64,000 nucleotides of DNA. Origin: Nilaparvata lugens (lineage: Eukaryota > Arthropoda > Insecta > Hemiptera > Delphacidae). The position numbers were made by a program, and so were the translations under genes. The notes beneath the pieces are model-generated. The model was not told the origin of the DNA. It was given only the letters and a program-made list of their open reading frames with translations, and ran no database searches. The stretch covers positions 2,493,419 through 2,557,418 of the forward strand of contig NC_052507.1 in NCBI RefSeq assembly GCF_014356525.2, given 5' to 3'. Shown in pieces: positions 1 through 10,837 of this stretch (positions are counted from its first letter, which is position 1; the number at the start of each line of letters is the position of its first letter).

Positions 1-375
1 AAGAGGATATCGCTATCTGCTTTGTCGAATGATAGACAAGGATAGCAACACCAATGTAGATCAGATACTCCCATTATAACGTGGACCTCACTACAGCAAT
101 GATATTGCATGATATTGGCAACTGAATGAACGACAAGGCAACGTTGCGGAGCTGGAGAAGGATAGCGCTATCTGCTTTGTGGAATGATAGACAATGAATC
201 AACACAAATATTAATCAATACTGCCATTATAACGTGGACCTAACTACAGCAATGATACTGGATGATATTGGCAACTGAATGAAGGACATGGCAACGCTGA
301 GGAACTAGAACAGGATATCGCTATCTGTTTTGTCGAATGATAGACAAGGATAGCTGCACCCATGTTAACACGCCT
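1..375. repeat. Tandem array of MITE-A ends, ~147-bp period
   Basis: The terminal part of MITE A (GATAGACAAGGATAGC to ATTATAACGTGGACCT) recurs three times about 147 bp apart. Each unit also carries a short linker (AGCAATGATAYTG...GCAACTGAATGAA). The array is cut by the left window edge, so its true length is unknown. Confidence 0.85.
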
Positions 376-770
376 GTAGTGTAGTCGTGCCCGCGGCAAA
401 TTTCCGCACAATTGTAACTTTTGTATGTAACTTTGGGAATTTTCGTTTTCCAAGGTTTGCAGCTCATGTAATCCTCGCTGTGACTGTCCTCTAGACAATC
501 TTGAACAGTTTGAGTCCTTCACAGTTTGAGATGACAGAATGACCGTTTGACTATTTAAAATAATATATATAGTTATTATCTTCCTATTTTATATTCCATC
601 TTCTGATTTAACTTTCATTATCTTTTTTATTCTACCTAGATGTCGAAAAATGAGTCAAATAAAGAAGGTATATGCATTTCATTCATGAGTAGATTATTTT
701 ATCCCATAAATAATTTTAACAATAAATTTGCAGTATGTATTTTTTGGAATCTCCTCCATATATTATGTTA
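376..770. other. Intergenic DNA, no feature seen
   Basis: Mixed-composition DNA between the MITE-end array and Helitron C1. The minus-strand open frame at 244-522 runs across repeat sequence and matches no family I know. Confidence 0.5.
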
Positions 771-1405
771 CTAGCCGTCAGGCTCGCTTCGCTCGCCATA
801 TCCGTCGAGCCAGGGGGCTCCGCCCCCTGGCCCCCGACTGGATCGTCCAAAATGAGATCAGCAGGCAAGCTTCGCTCGCCTGCATTTTTCATTTGAGCAT
901 TTTTTATCATATGTTGGACAATCCAGTCGGGGTTCAGACTAACGTCTGGCTAAACGTATATGGCGAGCGAAGCGAGCCTGACGGCTAGTAATATAATATT
1001 CCCAGGATTGAAGTAGCAGTGCCCAATCAATTATTTTTTCCGCGATAATGCCTTTAAATTTAACCTGGTGCAACCTAACAAAGTCAACTCAACTTAATGC
1101 CAACCTGACAATTATTAATTTAATTGCCAGTTAACAACTGTTTCGAAGAGGTACTCTATCTTGATTATAGTTCTATAGTAACATATGATATGGAAATTCC
1201 AATTATAATTAAGAGATTGGGAGAAGAAGATATACATGTTAAAAGACGACTTTAAACCCTTAAACAACCCTTAGAGTTAAAATATCGCCAAAGATTTCTT
1301 TAGTGCGCCTCTAAAGGCCAACTGAACCTACTACCAAATTTGAACGTTTTTGGTCCGGTAGAATTTTAGTTATGCGAGTGAGTCATTTGGCTTTTATATA
1401 ATAGA
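771..1405 (-). mobile_element. Helitron C, copy 1
   Basis: On the minus strand the element starts TCTATTATATAAAAGCC preceded by A and ends GACGGCTAG followed by T, the A/T insertion context and TC...CTRR ends of Helitrons. It shares the CTAAAATTCTACCGG block and the AAGTTGAGTTGACTTTG block with other C copies. Its last ~215 bp (771-985) are an inverted repeat with GGCGAGCGAAGCGAGCC at both ends. No Rep/helicase coding sequence is present, so it is non-autonomous. Confidence 0.8.
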
Positions 1406-1720
1406 TTATATTCTATTAAATAGTATAATACCATAAAACACGTTGAGAAAGATTTGGAATAAAAAAAGTTATGATTTTTTTTTCAAAACACGATTTTTTT
1501 CTCATAATTTTCTCATTCAATGTACTCTATTTTTTTTTTAAATAAACCTTGTCCAAAAATCTTGTGAGAGGAACTAGATATACACCTAAGCTACCTGTGT
1601 TACAAATTTGAGAGCTCTATCTCTAATAGTTATTGAGTTACATGTCATTTAGTGTTTGAAAATCAAATTTTTCAGGAAGCGAAGAAAACCAAAATAGAAT
1701 ATTTTGTTGTAACTCACAGA
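1406..1720. other. AT-rich flank of the decayed transposase gene
   Basis: AT-rich DNA with several T-runs lies between Helitron C1 and the transposase stop codon. It may include the 3' untranslated part and one end of the Mutator-like element, but I found no terminal inverted repeat matching the other side. Confidence 0.4.
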
Positions 1721-3470
1721 TCAATATCCTCCTGCGCAGTAAGCTGGATTGTCAGGGTCTTCATCTGCTTCATAAAGGTCTTCCAGTCTTCTTTTCTGTA
1801 CATTTCTTGTCTGCCTGATTTTCTTTTGGAGTTCCAGAGATCCTTTCTTTCTCTCATTTCTTATGCGTTCTTTGTCCAGCCGCTTCATTGCCAGCACCAT
1901 GTTTCTTCCAGCCTCCAACCCATTTCTTCCATAACTTTCACTTTGGAAATATATCCTTCATTGAAGACGAAACAGCTTCATATACACCTAACTCAAGGAC
2001 AGGAAGGGTCACAAAAGTACGTTTTGGTACACGAGTCCCATCAGATTGTTCAAGGACTCGTTGGGATTTTGCGTCTTGCCCTTCAAACATTTTTCTAGAA
2101 GTAGAGGATCACCAATGATTTGAATACAGGTTTTATCGCTGACATGATGATTTCAGGTATGTGGAAGTGGTTCTTGTGGTCATATACTGCATTTTCCATT
2201 GCAGCTTTATGGAATTTGCACCAGGTATTGGCATCCTTGGGACAAAGTTGATGGGTTGGATTTTCATTTGTTGACTGAACATGGAAATATGTAGCCCATA
2301 TTGCTCTCTGCATATCTTTTACACTGTGAGTGTTCCTTCTTATTGCCAACCCATAGAAAATTGGAGTTTTTTTACTCTCTCACCTGTCAGACGTCCTTTT
2401 TCCTTTGAGAGGTTTTCCGTCACTCAACTTTTCATTTCTCAGTTTGAAAAGTCGTGTCCCCATACGTTTTTGGATGTGGCCAATACACTCAAGTTTGTGT
2501 ATAGAGACATCCTGACCATAAGGCTGTGCCTCACAAACTGCCTGATATCCTTTGGAATCTCCATCACCCAAATATTCGGTATACTTTACATTATACTTGG
2601 GCATGGAGCGGCTGAAAAGTTTGATGGCACCATCAATTTCCATCCCCCCACTTGTACCACGGTAGTTGGCTTGGCAGTCATCTTCGTGAATATTTTCAAG
2701 CCTTTGTGGCATTTGCAATATTTTGATAAAGCACAAATATCTAGAACCTTACCAGTGTCCACTGATGTGAGAGAAACTATGCCATTTAGCGAAGAGAAGC
2801 CTCGCTTTTGCCAAGAGCCATCTAAAGCTACACACAGATTTCTATCATCACTGTTTTCAGCACATGCTTCCTCAACTGCAGACTTCATCGACTCTTCACA
2901 CACAGATTTCACAGTTGAAGTTAGGGCTTTCTCATGAAGGGAAAACATTGTCGGTGGAGCAGATAAGTTCATGATACCACACAGACTTTGAGCACTTTTA
3001 TATCCTTTACCAATTGTTCGCATACCTAATATGAGCCTAAGGTTCAAGTCATAAAATGTATGACTTTTATTATCATCATTATTCACCTGAATAGGCCTAT
3101 CAACTTTTTTACAGTTCTCAATGTTTTTACAGATTCACAGTTCTTGCACAATATTTTTATTTGTGAAGCTAGGCCTACAATTGACTTCCTACTTATGTGT
3201 AGTGGATGATTACAAAACTTACAAACTGCAATGTCATGTAGCATCAATTCAAGAACGTCTAAATCAATTATTTCGTAGCACTGAATGTCATTTCTATCAT
3301 TATATTTGTCAAGGTTCTGACTTAGTTTTATCTTTGAGCTGGAAGGTTGATAATGATCATGTTTTTCTTTCTGGATGGGTAGATGTAGCTGCTTCATCAG
3401 TTGATTTGGCTACAACTTTCTTCCGTTTATAAGACAAGCGTCTTGTTCCAACTTTCTTTTTATTTCCCAT
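1721..3470 (-). pseudogene. Decayed Mutator-like transposase (arthropod 'Mutator-like transposase domain' type)
   Basis: Conserved blocks of this transposase family appear in order on the minus strand but in shifting frames. They are: an N-terminus MGNKKKVGTRRLSYKRK at about 3470; a zinc-knuckle-like CKFC...CKNC pair near 3230-3145; MRTIGKGY near 3025; LDGSWQKRGFSSLNG near 2822; EYLGDGDSKGY near 2570; KLECIGHIQKRMGTRL; GLAIRRN near 2350; KPVFKSL near 2120; KTQNPNES near 2065; VLELGVYEAV near 2000; and the typical C-terminus DNPAYCAGGY before the stop at 1721. At least six frameshifts separate these blocks, so no functional protein can be made. The total of about 1.75 kb matches a near-full-length gene of roughly 550-580 codons, so damage is by small indels rather than deletion. 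DGSW, GDGDSK and NPNES probably hold the acidic catalytic residues (inference). The plus-strand open frame at 2281-2937 is a shadow of this gene. Confidence 0.88.
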
Positions 3471-3932
3471 TTATTACACAATAAAACTATAAAATGTACT
3501 TACAAATCACTTTGACTTTGTTTTTTTTAGACACAACCAAACACCAAAAATCGAAACTATAAAAATCGCATCCAACATAACCGCAAACCGCAATTCATAA
3601 CAACAACACTATTCACCTTCAACTACACATGTTCGTATCATTGCCAACATAACAATGTACATCATAGCGAAAGAATTGTGAAAATCGCTTGATGCATTCA
3701 AAAGTTATACTGTTTTGAAATATTTGGTATTTTCTTGAAATCAAAGTTAGAAAAAGGATTGTAGAGTATTAAAAAATACCAATTTTCATTGTGAAATAAA
3801 CATGCAAATATCAAGTATCTTATATGAATGCATTCAGAAAACCAAGATCTATTCAATGGCGCCAAAATTCAAAAATCGACAAAAAATTTTTTTTTGCCTT
3901 TTTGGGTGCCGTTATCAAATACTGTCATTATT
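3471..3932. other. 5' flank of the transposase pseudogene
   Basis: AT-rich sequence upstream of the transposase start. The run ending GCCTTTTTGGGTGCC at about 3910 could be near the element end, but no matching inverted copy is visible beyond the 3' side. Confidence 0.35.
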
Positions 3933-4829
3933 GACCGAACGAAGTGAGGTCTAAGATTCAAGTCGACAGTTTGGCATTTCTCTTAATGTTCAAATATTTA
4001 AATGTTTATATGTTCCGCATTTACGGCGAAACGAGGTAATAGATTTCCATGAAATTTGACAGGTATTTTCCTTTTTAAATTGCGCGTCGACGTATATACC
4101 GGCTTTTGGAAATTTTGCATTTCAAGATAATAAAAAGGAAAAAGCCTTCTTCAATACGCCAATATGAAGTTAAAATCAGACTATAGAATAATTATTCATC
4201 ATAAATCAGCTGACAAGTGATTACACAGATGTGTGGAGAAGCCAGTCTATTACTGTATTTGTATAAGGTCTATAGTTTCAATCAAAGACATTAAAGAGGT
4301 ATGCATCTAAGCTGAGTTTACACCAAAGTTTTTAACTAACTGGTTATAACTTAATCCTTATAGATTCTATTAGATTGAATGGAAGTTGACAAACACATAT
4401 GTTCATCATGTGTATAATAAGTTATGTTCAATCTAATATAATCTAAAATGATTGAGTTATAAACATTTTTTTAATAAATTTGGTCTAATCGCAGCTTTAA
4501 GGTCTTTGGTTTCAATACTTTGTTCTGCAGTCATGGTATTATTATGCGTGCCCATCAGTATCAATATTCTCACATTCGAAAAAACTAATTCAATAAGTGA
4601 ATAAAAATAAACAAATGAACTAAATAATGCTGGAAAAATTATAATATTTTCGATTCTAAAAAATTAATTTTCATCAGATAGAAAGATCATCACGGAACTG
4701 GATGAATTATATCATATGAAATACAAATTCAAACGTGAACTGAGTTTGTTAACATTTGAAACAGTTGACATCTGGTACTTGTGGATGAGAATACTGCGTG
4801 AGGTCTACTGTTGACAGAACTATTAGTGA
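3933..4829 (+). mobile_element. Repeat element B, long form, copy 1
   Basis: Starts GACCGAACGAAGTGAGG and ends GTGAGGTCTACTGTTGAC...ACTATTAGT. Shared internal blocks include GCGAAACGAGGTAATAG, AATTGCGCGTCGACG, and CAGATGTGTGGAGAAGCC. The long form carries about 500 bp extra (4300-4780), shared only with copy 46499-47442. No coding sequence is seen. The class is uncertain; the CTAG-T type 3' end of other copies would fit a Helitron-like element. Confidence 0.8.
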
Positions 4830-4893
4830 TAGACAAGGATAGCAACACCGATGTTAATCATTACTGCCATTATAACAAGGACCTCTAGCAATG
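4829..4893 (-). mobile_element. MITE A end fragment
   Basis: GATAGACAAGGATAGCAAC to CTGCCATTATAAC..GGACCTC is the terminal 65 bp of MITE A. It abuts the end of element B copy 1 directly. Confidence 0.8.
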
Positions 4894-5635
4894 ATATCGG
4901 ATGATATTCAAGGATTCTTTCAGGTATGATAATGAGAATTCTTAGCATTACATGAATTGTAACATAGTCAGTAATTTGGAGGGAGTAGGTATGTAGGATC
5001 GTAGTGGATGATATGTTGCTTCTATGTTGCAACATGGGGCATTGTCAGTAATTCAGAGATCATCGGTATGTTGTCTCCTGGAGGATGATGTTGCAACATA
5101 GAGAATTATAATTATGCTGTAACATAGTGTTGGATTATCATAGAGAATGATATAATGTATGTCGGAATGTATGTATGTTCCCCACGCCTCACATAACTTG
5201 TCCATTGTGAGAGATGTATGCGATCAATGATGATTCGCCAATATGTGTATTGATGAGAGCGTACAGTGAAACATGTTCATTAGAACTAGTGTGGTATGAA
5301 TTACCATAGTCCACTGCGCGTATTTCTGTGTGTCAGCCACCGTATATCGAAGTGCATTTCATTATTTGCGAGTCCACTGCGCGTATTTCGGTGTGTCAGC
5401 CACCGTATATCGACGTGCATTTCATTATTTGCAAGCGATTGTTTACAGCAATTGTTTGTTGCACTTGTAATCTGCAGCAGAGCTGTTGATTGCATCAATG
5501 ATGTTGATTGCAACGATGCGAATCCTGTTCTATGCAAATTGTGCTAGACGATTGAATTTTAGTGTTTAACTGGAGAGTACCCCTCGGAAGTAAAGTACTC
5601 TCTTGACTCTGTGCTATTGTGATGTGCACGTTATA
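4894..5635. other. Low-copy DNA with weak internal repeats
   Basis: No gene. 4930-5130 repeats a GTTGCAACATAG-like phrase several times. The 63-bp duplication at 5309-5434 is listed separately. Confidence 0.5.
5309..5434. repeat. 63-bp tandem duplication
   Basis: Two adjacent copies beginning GTCCACTGCGCGTATTTC at 5309 and 5372 differ at only a few bases. The open frames on both strands here (5296-5547, 5301-5537) repeat themselves because of this duplication and are not evidence of a gene. Confidence 0.9.
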
Positions 5636-6242
5636 ATGGTATTGCTATCCTTGTCTATCATTCAACAAAGCGGATAGCGCTACCTCTTTCTCGCTTTGCT
5701 CTGTTGCCAGATCGTCTATTAAAAATGTAGAATTAATAATTGATTAACAAGATATATCATCTCAACTATGAAAACTTAGCAATGGTATTGCTATCCTTGT
5801 CTATCATTCAACAGAGCGGATAGCGCTATCTCTTTCTCGCTTTGCTCTGTTGCCAGATCGTCTATTAACAATGTAGAATTAATAATTGATTAACAAGATA
5901 TATCATCTCAACTATGAAAACTTAGTAATGGTATTGCTATCCTTGTCTATCATTCAACAAAGCGGATAGCGCTACCTCTTTCTCGCTTGGCTCTGATCGT
6001 CATTTAACAATGTAGAACTGATAATTGATTAACAAGATGTATCATCTTAACTATGAAAACTTAGCAATGGTATTGCTATCCTTGTCTATCATCCAACAAA
6101 GCGGATAGCGCTATCTCTTCCTTGCTTTGCTCTGTTGCCTGATCGTCTTTTAACAATGTAGAACTGATAATTGACTAACAAGATATATCATCTTAACTAT
6201 GAAAACTTAGCAATGGTATTGTTATCCTTGTCTATCATTCAA
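5636..6242. repeat. Tandem array of MITE-A half units, 146-bp period
   Basis: ATGGTATTGCTATCCTTG occurs at 5636, 5782, 5928, 6067 and 6213, giving spacings of 146, 146, 139 and 146 bp. Each unit is the left ~130 bp of MITE A, ending AACTATGAAAACTTAGC, joined head to tail. Confidence 0.92.
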
Positions 6243-6261
6243 TCAATAGATCCAGTTCACT

Positions 6262-6505
6262 TCGCCGATCGCTGATAAATAGCAATTTATGTTATACGAA
6301 TTTTATGTATAGGTTATAAATGAGTAGCTCCTCTGTAATATTATCTATTTTTTTTCAAACTTCTTCAAACATAAGTTTTCCATTATATCTATTTACTTCT
6401 CCGATCGCAGATAGATAGCAATTGATTTTATACAAATTGTGAGTATATCTCATAAATCAGTTACTCCTCTGAAATATAATCTAACATTTTTTCAAACTCA
6501 GTCAT
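6262..6505. repeat. Diverged tandem duplication, ~134 bp
   Basis: CTTCGCCGATCGCTGATA at about 6260 and CTTCTCCGATCGCAGATA at about 6397 start two related units, each followed by AGCAATT...TACTCCTCTG...TTTTTTTCAAACT. The DNA from 6506 to 6723 is unremarkable and AT-rich. Confidence 0.7.
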
Positions 6506-6723
6506 ACTCAAATTGAGTCATAACCCTATTTTAGAACTATAGATAACCTATAAACTGGAACTCCTATCTTTGACCATGCTCTTCGATGAGTTTCCTTCTT
6601 TTAAATCATGAGCTTCTCATATCGACTCCAATCTCCAGTTTTATAGCTGATTACTAACAGGAAGCTCTTTTCGTTTATTTTATCCTGACTTCATCGCTTT
6701 TTAATACTATCCAATTTCTTGTT

Positions 6724-7110
6724 CTATAGTGAGGTCCACGTTGAAATGGGAGTATTTGATAACATTGGTGTTGTTATCCTTGTCTATCATTCGAGAAAGC
6801 AGATAGTTCTATCCTTTTCTAGCTCCGCAAAGCTGCCAGATAGGTTCTACCAATGGGAAGTATAATTTATTAATGAACTATTTTATCTCAATTACAAAAA
6901 AATATTTTATTTTATTTTAAAGATTGAAAAATACATTTTCTTGACGTATAGAATATAATTGATAATTTTAAACAAGAATGAACAGTTAATATTATATGAA
7001 TATACCGGTATCAGCTATCCTATATAGAAGGCAATGGCAAGGCACAGAATCGGCAACGCTGCTCTCTTATCTTTCTCTATATTGATATTATAATGTGGAC
7101 TTCACTATAG
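6724..7110 (+). mobile_element. MITE A, full copy (387 bp)
   Basis: Both terminal inverted repeats are present: CTATAGTGAGGTCCACG at the left and GTGGACTTCACTATAG at the right. The left half contains TATCCTTGTCTATCATTCG and the right half contains AGAAGGCAATGGCAAGGC. It has no coding capacity. At 387 bp it matches the other full copy at 14364-14750 exactly in length. Confidence 0.92.
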
Positions 7111-7370
7111 ATTCCAGCATCGTATTGTTCTCAACCTTGTGGAACCTCAACAACCAGTACCTACCGCACTCTACGGCGGAATCCAGAAACTAAGCGTCGA
7201 CCAATCAGAAGCCAGGAGGTGGAGCTTAGAAATTGTATTAACTGTGTTTGCAGTCACTGTAGCACAGCCTAGTTATTACTGCACTCTACCGGCAGAATTG
7301 GAAACACACATACTCAATCAATCCGAAACATTTCAGAAACTTCATGACATCATTTCATGAGAATAATAAA
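7111..7370 (-). repeat. Family I-like repeat, diverged, inverted
   Basis: GACCAATCAGAAGCCAGG with GGTGGAGCTTAG near 7198-7230 is the reverse complement of a block shared by 10620-10805 and 40447-40648 (CTAAGCTCCGCCC...GATTGGT). It lies between two MITE A pieces. The open frame at 7139-7360 covers it and has no recognisable domain. Confidence 0.5.
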
Positions 7371-7373
7371 ACA

Positions 7374-7467
7374 ATATCTGCTATATTTTATAGAAGGCAG
7401 TGTCAATGCAGAAAATCGGCACTATTGTTCTCCTATCTATCTTCACTGCCATAATAACGTGAACCAG
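7374..7467 (-). mobile_element. MITE A right-end fragment
   Basis: AGAAGGCAGTGTCAATGC through CACTGCCATAATAACGTG is the right terminal part of MITE A; the left part is missing. Confidence 0.75.
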
Positions 7468-7952
7468 ATCATATGACAGAACAAAACCTTGACTAGTCTG
7501 GTAGGTTACGAGAATAATTTATACAACAGCTGCTCATGTGAATGAAACCAATTGTTACGCTATTAGGGTGGAGTCTTTTGTAAAAAAGAAAGAAAATAGC
7601 AGGACACTATTTTTTAGATGAGATGGGAAACGATACCTGTAGATGAGAGAGAAGTGAGTGGAAGAGAGAGAAGTGAGTGGAAGAGAGAGAAAAAGAAAAT
7701 GGATGAAAAGTCTAGAAGTGAGGGAAAGAGATAGTGTGTGTGAGAGAGAGATAAGGAGTGAGTGAGAGTTAGACAGTAAAAGAATTGGAAGTAAGAAAGA
7801 AAGTGAATGATAGTAGGTGAGAGATGTAAAAAGAGTGGCAGAGAGAGCCTGTGTGTGTAAGAGCGAGTGAGGGATACAGTAGAAGAGAGAGCGTGAGAGA
7901 TAAGGAAAGATAGCGAGTGAGTGAGTGTGTGTGAGAGAGAGAGAGAGAAAGA

Positions 7953-8010
7953 TTAGATTAGATTTCTTTATTTGGGCCTATGTATGTTAAAATAATTACC
8001 AGCTTAAAGA
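7953..8010 (-). repeat. S repeat, short fragment
   Basis: GATTAGATTTCTTTATTT followed by GTATGTTAAAATAATTACCAG matches the tail of the larger S copy at 8646. Only about 58 bp remain. Confidence 0.65.
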
Positions 8011-8277
8011 GAGAGAGAAATACAGTGGAAGAGAATGGAAAGTGAGAATAAGAGGAAATGATAGAAGTGGGAGATGTAGAAAGAGTAACAGAGAGAGAAT
8101 GTATGTGTGAGAGCGATTGAGAGAGATAGTAAAAGGAAGAGTAAAGAGATAAGAAAGGATAGAGAGTATATGTGTGTGAGAGGGAGTGTGTATGACAGCC
8201 AGTAAAAGAGGATGAAAAGTGGGAAAGAGAGGAATAGATTGTGGGTATGAAAGGAGTGACAGACAAAGAGTGTCTGT

Positions 8278-8480
8278 GATCGATTGTTTGATGGATTGAG
8301 TACTTTATTTATGCAGATTACAATATATACTGGCTCATACACTTATATACAATAGCTTACAATACAGAAAAATTATAGATAAATCTACATAATATAGACT
8401 AAGAAAATAATTATTGAACTGTATATGATATGAAAAAAGCAATTTGGAATAACTTTAGATAATATTGTTATGCATCTACA
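8278..8480 (-). mobile_element. S repeat (LINE-like 3' end), minus
   Basis: Read on the minus strand it ends AATAAAGTACTCAATCCATC, an AATAAA signal followed by a short AATC-type tail. This is typical of a 5'-truncated non-LTR retrotransposon insertion. It shares TATACTGGCTCATACAC and ATGCATCTACATAAATTG with copies at 17700, 48290 and 54660. Confidence 0.65.
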
Positions 8481-8645
8481 TAAATTGTGAGAGAGTAGAA
8501 GAGAAAATGAAAGAGATAGGGACGGAGAGTGAGTGTGCGTGTGTGTGAGAGAGTGAGTGAAACAGACAATAAAAGAGATTGGGAAGCGAGAATGAGAGGA
8601 AAAGATAGTGCGTTAGAAAGGAAAAGAGTGTGACAGAGTAATGAG

Positions 8646-8930
8646 AGAGATTAGATCAGATTAGATTTCTTTATTTATGTATGTTACAATATTTACTGGC
8701 TTATACACTAATTTACATTAAATTACGATAATGCTAGTTATTCAACGAATTTCACAAAGTATAAATAATTGATCAATGAGAACAAATATAGAATCTGCAA
8801 TTAGAATAACGATAATAATATAATAATGTGATGTAACTTCATAAATCGGTGGTGTTTCAACAAATAATTGTCAATTCTTTTAGAAGGATATAAAATATCC
8901 TTCACATTAACACACGACCGGGAGAGTGTG
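8646..8930 (-). mobile_element. S repeat, second subfamily
   Basis: Starts GATTAGATTTCTTTATTTATG on the plus strand and runs to AACACACGACCGGGAG. It is nearly the same as 62455-62708, including the flanking GA-rich sequence on both sides, so the S copy and GA tract may move or duplicate together. Confidence 0.65.
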
Positions 8931-9065
8931 AGAGAGACAGTAAAAGGGTGAGTTTATGACAGATAAGAAGAAGGAGTATGTCCAAGTATGTGAGTGTGAG
9001 AGATATAGTGACAGAGAGAGAGATTGTGAGAGTGTATGTGAGAGTGAGTGAGAGAGATGCAAGTA

Positions 9066-9463
9066 CTTGTAGCGTAGAAACCAACAGCCCGGGGCTTACG
9101 AGAAATGAGCGTTCACCTTTAACCCCCCCACCAACGCCCACCTAAGCTACCCTTCAGAGTCATCCCTTCCCCTACAGAGGTCTGCCCTTTACTACTAATT
9201 GTTCCGGAAATAGACTCGTAATTCGCCCTTCACGCGAAAACACAAGCACTCCCGTCTATGCAGTTTCCCTGCTTTTCATGACCCTTGTCTGGCTCGATTC
9301 GGATTGTTTTTATGGCATGAAAATAGACAAAAATAGAGAATATTCTACACAATTTGACACGAATTTGATATGAATAATAATGATGTCATCATATTAGTTG
9401 AAAAAAATAATACCATAGTACGTTTTGTGTAGTTGAGAGGTTGATATTGTGGTAATTATTCAT
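9066..9463. other. Non-repetitive, moderately GC-rich DNA
   Basis: 9066-9300 is richer in C than its surroundings and I see no copy elsewhere in the window. It has no open frame of note and no splice-bounded exon I can recognise. Confidence 0.4.
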
Positions 9464-9868
9464 ATTGAATGAAAAAGACTAAGAAATTGTCAAAAACCAC
9501 TGATTTATTGATACTTAGAACTGAATAGTACTTTTTTTTCAATAAACGTTTTTATATGAAAGTTTTTTCATAAAAGGGTACTATGGTATTGAATGAAAAA
9601 GATTAAGAAATTGTTAAAAACCACAGATTCATTGATACTTAGAAAGACCGGTTTCGGTGATTACCCCATTGTCAATCTCTCCCGGTCTTTCTAAGTATCA
9701 ATAAATCTGTGGTTTTTGACAATATCTTAGTCTTTTTCATTTAATACCATAGTACCCTTTTATAAAAAAAACTTTCATATAGTAACGTTTATTGAAAAAA
9801 AGTACTATGCAGTTCTGAATATCAATAATCTGTGGTTTTTGACAATTTCTTAGTCTTTTTCATTCAAT
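9464..9868. repeat. Long hairpin: ~187-bp inverted repeat with 30-bp loop
   Basis: The left arm (9464-9651) reads ATTGAATGAAAAAGACTAAG ... AGAAAGACCGG. The right arm (9682-9868) reads CCGGTCTTTCTAAGTATC ... CTTTTTCATTCAAT and is its reverse complement with scattered mismatches and small indels. The loop is 9652-9681. Each arm is itself an imperfect direct duplication: the AATGAAAAAGAYTAAGAAATTG phrase occurs twice per arm. No coding sequence is seen. Confidence 0.93.
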
Positions 9869-10619
9869 ACACCTTTAAAAAAAAACTTTCATATAAAAAA
9901 GAGTACTATTCAGTTATTTTCCAACCAACAATTTTCAAGTAGCCCTGAAGAAAATACGTTATTAGAAATAAGATTTGTCATATACTTGATCATTTATTTT
10001 ATTTAATACCAAATATGTAGAGGAAGAGGAAACAGGTTTAGCCCTAACTATTTCACAAATTGCGAGAAAGGAAGTACAAATTTTCAGTTTATCACCAAAT
10101 CTCTGCTTATGCAGAAATGGGAATCGATGAAATAGTTTACAAATAATGCTAAAATAACGGTCGCAATAAGATAATTCAGCTTTCAATCAGACCCTTGCGG
10201 AGCACTGGTTACCTTCTTGTCTTTTATTATGTTGCGTATGGCAGATACACAACACATCATATTTTATATATATTCATTTATTGAATTTAGCTCTTGAATT
10301 TTCAATTTCTTAAGATGTTGTGTAGTTTTCGATCGGGAGAACATAAGTTTGTCTGACTAGTCTATAAGATAATAAAAGAAAAAATTGACTTATACACGTA
10401 CAGGATAGGAAATCCACGAATGACGCATCATCACGTCTCAACTACTGGACTGATTAACTACAAATATTATGTTGTGTCAACACTGTAAAAATAAAACTTT
10501 TAATTTGAAGCTACTTAACAGTATACAGTACAGTTTAAATACAACTACGGGGCTTCAATGATATTAATTGTATCAGAAGAAATAAAATTATAGAGTATAA
10601 TGAAATAGAGATAGGAGAT
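9869..10619. other. AT-rich DNA with a J repeat fragment
   Basis: No gene. 10385-10450 (CACGAATGACGCATCATCACG, inverted) is a fragment of repeat J also found at 23575, 24840 and 27150. The minus-strand open frame at 9962-10186 (74 codons) matches nothing I know. Confidence 0.5.
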
Positions 10620-10805
10620 GCAACAGAGAAATGAGCGAAACCAATCACGAGTGAGTTTAATGGAGTCACAGTTCTAAGCTCCGCCCTACTCTCCTCTGAT
10701 TGGTTAACTGTTTGTTTCTCGTTTCTGCCGGTAGGTGTCAGCAGCCACAGGAAGGCAGTGAGATGATTCTCTGATTCTATCAGTTATTCTTATAAACTGA
10801 ATATG
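10620..10805 (+). repeat. Family I repeat
   Basis: Contains CTAAGCTCCGCCC, CTGATTGGTTAACTG and TCTGCCGGTAGGTG, then CAGTTATTCTTATAAACTG. The same order is seen at 40447-40648. Nature unknown; no internal promoter box or tail is recognised. Confidence 0.6.
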
Positions 10806-10837
10806 GTGTTAAAGTAATCGAAACTGAAGAATTAATT

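Larger units (their letters stand above)
7600..9065. repeat. Degenerate GA-rich tract with embedded S copies
   Basis: About 1.4 kb of GAGAGA/GTGAGA-rich sequence, strongly purine-biased on the plus strand, interrupted by three S repeat copies. Open frames here (7958-8342, 8902-9141 minus) are low-complexity Ser/Leu-rich reads and are not genes. Confidence 0.85.

Noticed and set aside
2281..2937. 218-codon plus-strand frame
   Set aside because: Lies opposite the transposase pseudogene, whose minus-strand blocks clearly explain the sequence.
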